DNA of 10,726 bases, from NCBI GenBank assembly GCA_003833135.1, contig QZLH01000145.1, positions 14,110 through 24,835 of the forward strand. The letters are read 5' to 3'. Every line of letters starts with the position of its first letter. The first letter of the stretch is position 1. Positions 6,414 to 10,726 of this stretch are shown here, piece by piece. This stretch comes from Oehlia diaphana (taxonomy: Eukaryota; Glomeromycota; Glomeromycetes; Glomerales; Glomeraceae). The notes under the pieces were generated by a model. The model did no database searches and was not told the DNA's origin. It saw only the letters and a list, made by a program, of their open reading frames with translations. A program made the translations under genes and the position numbers.

Positions 6414-6447
6414 TTTGAATTTTTTTTATATAAAAACATTGAAACTA

Positions 6448-6689
6448 GAGGTAGGCTCCGGTGAAAAACGTCAATCCGGTCATCCGGTCAAATCACGTGA
6501 TTTTTGCCGATCGTTTCCTTTTTTGGGTCAAATGTTACACAAATTTCCAAAAGCGGCATTTCCGTTTTTAGAAAAAATATTTTTTTAACGGGTGGGTATC
6601 GCCCAAAAAGGAAATGATCTGCATATCCGTGATCGACATCACGTGATCGGATGAAATGACGGATTGAACGGATGACCGGAGCCTACCTC
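6448..6689. mobile_element. MITE, 242 bp, TA target site duplication
   Basis: It has perfect 15 bp terminal inverted repeats, GAGGTAGGCTCCGGT at 6448-6462 and its complement at 6675-6689. It is flanked by TA at 6446-6447 and 6690-6691. Inverted similarity extends inward for about 100 bp on each side with small gaps: CAATCCG, CATCCG, then TCACGTGA at 6493-6500 and 6639-6646, then GATC-x-TTTCCTTTTTTGGG against its complement. The element can fold into one long hairpin and encodes nothing. TA duplication and terminal repeats suggest mobilisation by a Tc1/mariner-type transposase, an inference from structure alone. It is clearly more GC-rich than its surroundings. Confidence 0.88.
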
Positions 6690-6714
6690 TACATTAAAAA
6701 TACTATACAGGTGA

Positions 6715-6750
6715 GAAATGGGTTTTTTGTTAATGAAATGGGTTTTTTGT
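6715..6750. repeat. Two direct copies of GAAATGGGTTTTTTGT, 20 bp period
   Basis: Exact 16 bp copies at 6715-6730 and 6735-6750, separated by TAAT. They sit just right of the MITE and are not part of it. Confidence 0.6.
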
Positions 6751-7966
6751 GTCTATTTTATGTTAAATAATTTAAGTTTTGCAAATGTAGATTTTCACTT
6801 AACTTATTATTTAGTCAAGTGAAATTCAATCAGGTGATTTTATGACATTACAAACTGGTGAGTGACAGAATTATGAAAATCTTTCAAAATTTAGCATTAT
6901 GTAAAAGTGAACAAATTTACTGATATAATCAATATCAATTAGTTTTATAATATCAAATAAAGATTTGGTCAAGTATTATATTAAATAAATTATAAAATTT
7001 TTATTTTATTCATTTTAGAATTAAACTTAAAGTAGAAATTATCTTTCAAATCTAATAGTTATTATTAGTTAGCCAATAAAATTGAAAAACATATAGAAAT
7101 ATATATAATTATAAATATATTTTAATTCAAAGTGTCAGAAGACATCTTAATTAAAAGTTATATAACTTGATAAATAGGAATAGCTGGCAGAAGTAAATGA
7201 TAGGTGAAAAAGAAAATTGAAAAGAGTTATATTTAAAGTATTCCAGTAGGTTAATAAAAGTCTTTTAAAGGTAATCTTTATATAAATATTTAAGACATTA
7301 TGAAGCTGTTACATATTTCTTGATAACATTATCTAATATCTTAAAAAGTATCAGTCTATTAGTATAAAAGTTAATATATTATAAATAACAAAGTGACAAA
7401 GTCTTTGATAATAAGACTTTCGTTATAAAATTCTTTTTATATTCAAAAAGTTCACTTAATAGTCCAAAAGTTATTTGATAGTTTCATAATATATATTATT
7501 TAAAAATGCTTTTATTTTTATACATTCTGTCTTTTAATTTCTATTTTAATTCATTTTCAGTTTAACTTTTTCATTATTTGCCTTTATGTTAAAGTTTTGC
7601 CAGTTTAAAAAAAAAATACTAATAATAAAGAAAAATAATGTTATAGACAAAAAAGGTTAAAAAAGCTTAAAGAAAATATTAAAAAAAAATAAAAAAAAAG
7701 TTTATTATTCAGAAAAAAAATAGCCATAGATGTGACTAAAAAGAGTTTTTTTGGTAAAATCTAAATTTATCCTTATAATTATGTATTATATAAAATTATT
7801 ATAAATTTAGCAAAAATATAATATTAATTAAAATTATAAATTAAATTTAATTAGCAAATTATAAAGAATTATAGATTAATTTGAATTTTCAGTTTAGATT
7901 GTCAGATTCTTTACTGAAACTAATAAATTTGAAATGACTAAAATGCAAATTTACCATAAATTTATC
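6751..7966. other. Gene-free AT-rich region
   Basis: No open frame with protein character is seen on either strand, and no tRNA-like or rRNA-like sequence. It consists of AT-rich DNA with A-runs around 7610-7720. Confidence 0.6.
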
Positions 7967-8027
7967 ACCTAGCTATATAGCAGGTAAAATCGCAGCAATT
8001 ATATTACTTCTTACTTAATATAATTGC
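7967..8027. repeat. Two small hairpins
   Basis: ACCT-A-GCTATATAGC-A-GGT at 7967-7985 is a near-perfect palindrome. It is followed by GCAATTATATTA (7995-8006) and its exact complement at 8016-8027, a 12 bp stem with a 9-base loop. They may be remnants of short fold-back elements or chance products of AT-rich sequence. Confidence 0.5.
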
Positions 8028-8067
8028 AGTAGTTCGTATCAAACTGTTAGGTAGAGTACTGGTAGAA

Positions 8068-8094
8068 TATACATTAAGGAGTATACATTAAGGA
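8068..8094. repeat. Direct duplication of TATACATTAAGGA
   Basis: Two exact 13 bp copies separated by one G, at 8068-8080 and 8082-8094. A small tandem duplication. Confidence 0.55.
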
Positions 8095-8609
8095 ATGAAA
8101 TTACAATTAGGTAGGAGTTATATTAAATTTAAGTTATAATTAAGAAACTATTTATATATTTATTTACGTAATTTTCATAGCATAATAAAATTATAATTTA
8201 TATGCATTACATTGAAATTTTTTACATAATAAAATTTTTGGATAATTACTAATAAATTGCTATTTATTAAATTCCTTTTCTCAGTCCTTTTTTTCATTAC
8301 AGAAGTTCTACTACAAAGTTCAATAAAAACAGAATTCATGCATATCTAATAGATCCAGTATTTTAAAATCAAAATTAGATTCCTATATAAAAAAATTAAA
8401 AAAGGCTAATATTTAATATACTGTTACTGTAATACAACTTTTTTTAATAAAGTTTTTGAACAAAAACTTACCACAGGGATCTGAAATTATAAAAGTAGTA
8501 CTAGATAAATAAGAATAACTATTAATAAGTCTTTGCTATAATTGAATATTAGGTTGTGATAATTGTGATATATAAGATTGATGATAGAATGAAGATTGAG
8601 ATTGGTTTG
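8095..8609. other. Gene-free AT-rich region
   Basis: Nothing recognisable on either strand, and no open frame of note. Confidence 0.55.
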
Positions 8610-8666
8610 ACCATTCTAATTTTTAGAATTAGAACTACTAGTTCTAATTCTAAAAATTGAAATGGT
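8610..8666. repeat. Large palindrome, 20 bp perfect arms with one-base centre
   Basis: AATTTTTAGAATTAGAACTA at 8618-8637 is followed by a single C and its exact reverse complement at 8639-8658. After a few mismatches the symmetry resumes with ACCATT at 8610-8615 and AATGGT at 8661-8666, giving a total span of about 57 bp. It can extrude as a cruciform and may be the core of a fold-back element. Confidence 0.75.
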
Positions 8667-8674
8667 ACTAGTTT

Positions 8675-8769
8675 CTGGGTTAAATTATAAATCTGAGTTG
8701 ATGATTTTCTAATATATAATAAGTCAGGATTTCAAACCCAAGTCTAAATTGATATTTGAATTAACCCAG
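8675..8769. repeat. Inverted repeat pair CTGGGTTAA...TTAACCCAG
   Basis: CTGGGTTAAATT at 8675-8686 faces AATTAACCCAG at 8759-8769, with about 72 bp between them. It lies beside the palindrome at 8610-8666. Together they may be one small non-autonomous element or nested hairpins. No convincing target duplication was found. Confidence 0.5.
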
Positions 8770-8856
8770 ATTAATAAACCTATAAAATAAAATAAAGAAT
8801 ATTAGTAAATATTCTTAATATTAACTTGTCTCTCCTTATATTTATCACTATTCCAT

Positions 8857-9270
8857 AAGTTCAAACTGATTTTTACAAAAAAAGAAAAATAACGTTAGTA
8901 AATATTTTTACTAAAATATTTAAGAAAAAATCTAATGTCCAATATTTACTGCATATAATCCAGCAGTCTGAGCTGATTTTATCCAGAAGTCCAAGCTGAT
9001 TTTTACAAAAAAAAAAGAGAAAGAATATTAGAAATATTAAAATTTTTTTTTTAAAAAAAATAAGATTTTCTCTTTTCTGTTATATATATCATATCATATC
9101 AGAAAGTTTACAGGTTGTTTCTACAAAAAAACCTATGATAGTAAAGAGAAAATTATTAATGAAAAAAAATAAATATGAAAAAAAAAAATAAAATAAAAAT
9201 GTGAAAAAATACACACCAAGGCTGAAATTTAAGGCTGTTCCTAAAAAAAAAAAAATGAATCTTAATAAAA
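8857..9270. repeat. Degenerate ~110-130 bp tandem array, about four units
   Basis: Each unit contains a phrase like AAGTCCAAGCTGATTTTTAC followed by an A-run and an AATATT-rich tail. Starts lie near 8857 (AAGTTCAAACTGATTTTTAC), 8986 (AAGTCCAAGCTGATTTTTAC), 9107 (TTACAGGTTGTTTCTAC) and 9218 (AAGGCTGAAATTTAAGGCTG). The first two units are clear, while the last two are weak and may be partial. Confidence 0.45.
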
Positions 9271-10726
9271 ATATTCTTAAATCTAAAAAATAAAATATAA
9301 TAAAAATATAAAAAAATACTTATATTTTAGAGTCAAAAACTATAATCATTCTCTAAAAAATAACTGTTCAATTTTTTGAAATCAGATTTGAAATATAAAT
9401 AAATGATTTTAAACTTTTTTTAAGCTATTAAATCTAGAATTGTATAAATCTAATCATAATAATCAAAATTTTTGACTAAGCTATTTTTTATTAATGCATG
9501 TGCACCTTCATTGCATTAATCATCACAGCCTAATTATTACATGTATTGTATAATATTTATTTATATTTATGGATTGATGTAACAATCAGATCATTTTTTA
9601 TGATCAGTAATTTCTCATAATTTTTTTCTACTTTCTAGTTTTTATTTTATATTTTATTTTAATTAAATTTGATATTTTTTTTAAAAGTTTTTCATTTGAA
9701 TTCAAAATATTTTTTTTTTAATTTTTTTTTAAAAGTTTGTCAAATATAATTTTTTTTGAAAAGTTTCAACACAAAATTTCAGTATATGCATTTTTTTTAT
9801 TTTTTATTTCTTTTTAAATGAATATTATTAACATTTTGCATTTTTTCAGGCAGTTTTTTAGATATGAAATTTTGGTAAATACATTATCTATTTTTATTTT
9901 TTAACTCTATCTTCTAATGTTTAAAAAAAAGAAATATTTTATTGATGTTTTTCTATTTTTTTTTGCAAAATTCAGGTTCAAAATTTCATTTTTTTTTTGA
10001 TGGTTAATTTTTTAGGTTTTTGGATTTAGACATGTAGAACTTCACATTATTTGGTTTCTTAGATGTTTATTTTTTATTCATAAAACTTATACTACTTAAA
10101 CTGTTAAACCAGTATAACTCCATATCAAATATTTACAACCAATTGCATGAAACTTTCTTATTACATTAATCGAAAAATATTATGTTGTCATTGCATTTTC
10201 AGGTAAATTGCAGGTATTTTGGTTGCATGAGAATTTTGTAGGTGTTCATGAAATATTTACTAATGTTTTCTTTTACTCATTAAGTAAATATAAAACTAAC
10301 TTATTCCCTATACTGATCAGAAAGACAATTGATACTTTAATTTTAAAAGTTGATAAAAAAGTGTTTGCAGAAGCTTACAATTAAAAGAAAGATAATATTA
10401 CCAAAATTTTTGCATAAGATAGAATTATTTAAAATCAATGTTAGGGTTATCTATAAAAATAGTTGAAAATCGAACAAATCATATAATGTAGTATGCAGAA
10501 ATCCTATAATTATAGCTGAGTTTATTACAATATGAAACATTTCTTATAATATATTTTAGTTTTATTAGTTACTTACATTAATTACATATGTGCTGATTTT
10601 TGGAATTAGCTAAATTAAGATTTTTATAAAAATTTAATATTTTAGTAAGATTAACATTACACAAATCTAAATTAAATATGTGTTACATATTTATGTAACT
10701 CAAATTTAATAAAAAATAAAAAAAAA
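9271..10726. other. Gene-free AT-rich region to the end of the window
   Basis: Long T-runs at 9590-10010 and A-runs elsewhere, with no reading frame of note on either strand and no RNA gene seen. TTACATATTTATGTAA at 10683-10698 is a small perfect inverted repeat. The sequence ends in an A-run, which may be an assembly edge. Confidence 0.55.

Noticed and set aside
6448..6689. Symmetric GC-richer block considered as a bidirectional promoter with paired CACGTG sites.
   Set aside because: Terminal repeats with TA flanks and full fold-back symmetry explain it better as a MITE, and no genes diverge from it.
2670..6700. Terminal inverted repeats (CACT-type) bounding the decayed transposase.
   Set aside because: I compared the sequence around 2680-3310 with that around 6235-6450 and found no matching inverted ends. 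They may be lost through truncation.
7000..10726. Possible CRISPR array, RNA genes or further transposon genes in the right half.
   Set aside because: No regular repeat-spacer pattern, no conserved RNA motif and no protein-like reading frame were found. The host is evidently eukaryotic.

Overview
The window is extremely AT-rich, with homopolymer runs everywhere, short GT..AG introns of about 62-77 bp and no bacterial-type gene layout, so it is eukaryotic nuclear DNA. Two protein families recognised from memory are abundant in arbuscular mycorrhizal fungi (Glomeromycotina, Rhizophagus-like), and that is the most likely source. No database search was possible, so the lineage is an inference. 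The sequence ends in an A-run and may be a small contig.

Left part (about 60-2528, + strand): a multi-exon gene for an RNase H-fold, DDE-type transposase/integrase-like protein. In order it carries an N-terminal conserved block, a Cys/His cluster, a D..D..E core, a SAP-like helix-extension-helix segment and a basic GWALK C-terminal domain. Four GT..AG introns can be placed. One of them is 66 bp and stop-free, so it hides inside a long open frame. An in-frame TAA in exon 1, a one-base frameshift in exon 3 and a phase mismatch between exons 3 and 4 suggest this copy is no longer intact, although most of its reading frame is well kept.

Middle (about 3311-6235, + strand): a heavily decayed, near full-length copy of what I recognise as the Plavaka/CACTA-like (Tnp2-type) transposase family common in these fungi. 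Its N-terminal Cys motif, a zinc ribbon, the core with a D-x2-H-C-L-F-L motif, the HLSLHL...ERMN region and the C-terminal block follow in order across three frames. The relic has at least 15 in-frame stops, several frameshifts and one clearly preserved 77 bp intron at 5543-5619. Most stops look like C-to-T changes on one strand or the other.

Immediately downstream lie alternating inverted copies of a CCAGAAC-type motif (6335-6413) and a sharply bounded 242 bp MITE (6448-6689). The MITE has 15 bp perfect terminal inverted repeats, TA flanks and a long fold-back structure containing two TCACGTGA sites. It is visibly more GC-rich than everything around it.

The remaining 4 kb (6690-10726) has no convincing genes. 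It contains short tandem repeats, several hairpins (notably a 20 bp-arm palindrome at 8618-8658) and a degenerate ~120 bp tandem array (about 8857-9270). Overall the window reads as a transposon graveyard: two transposase-type genes in different stages of decay, a MITE insertion and AT-rich repeats, with no obvious host housekeeping gene.
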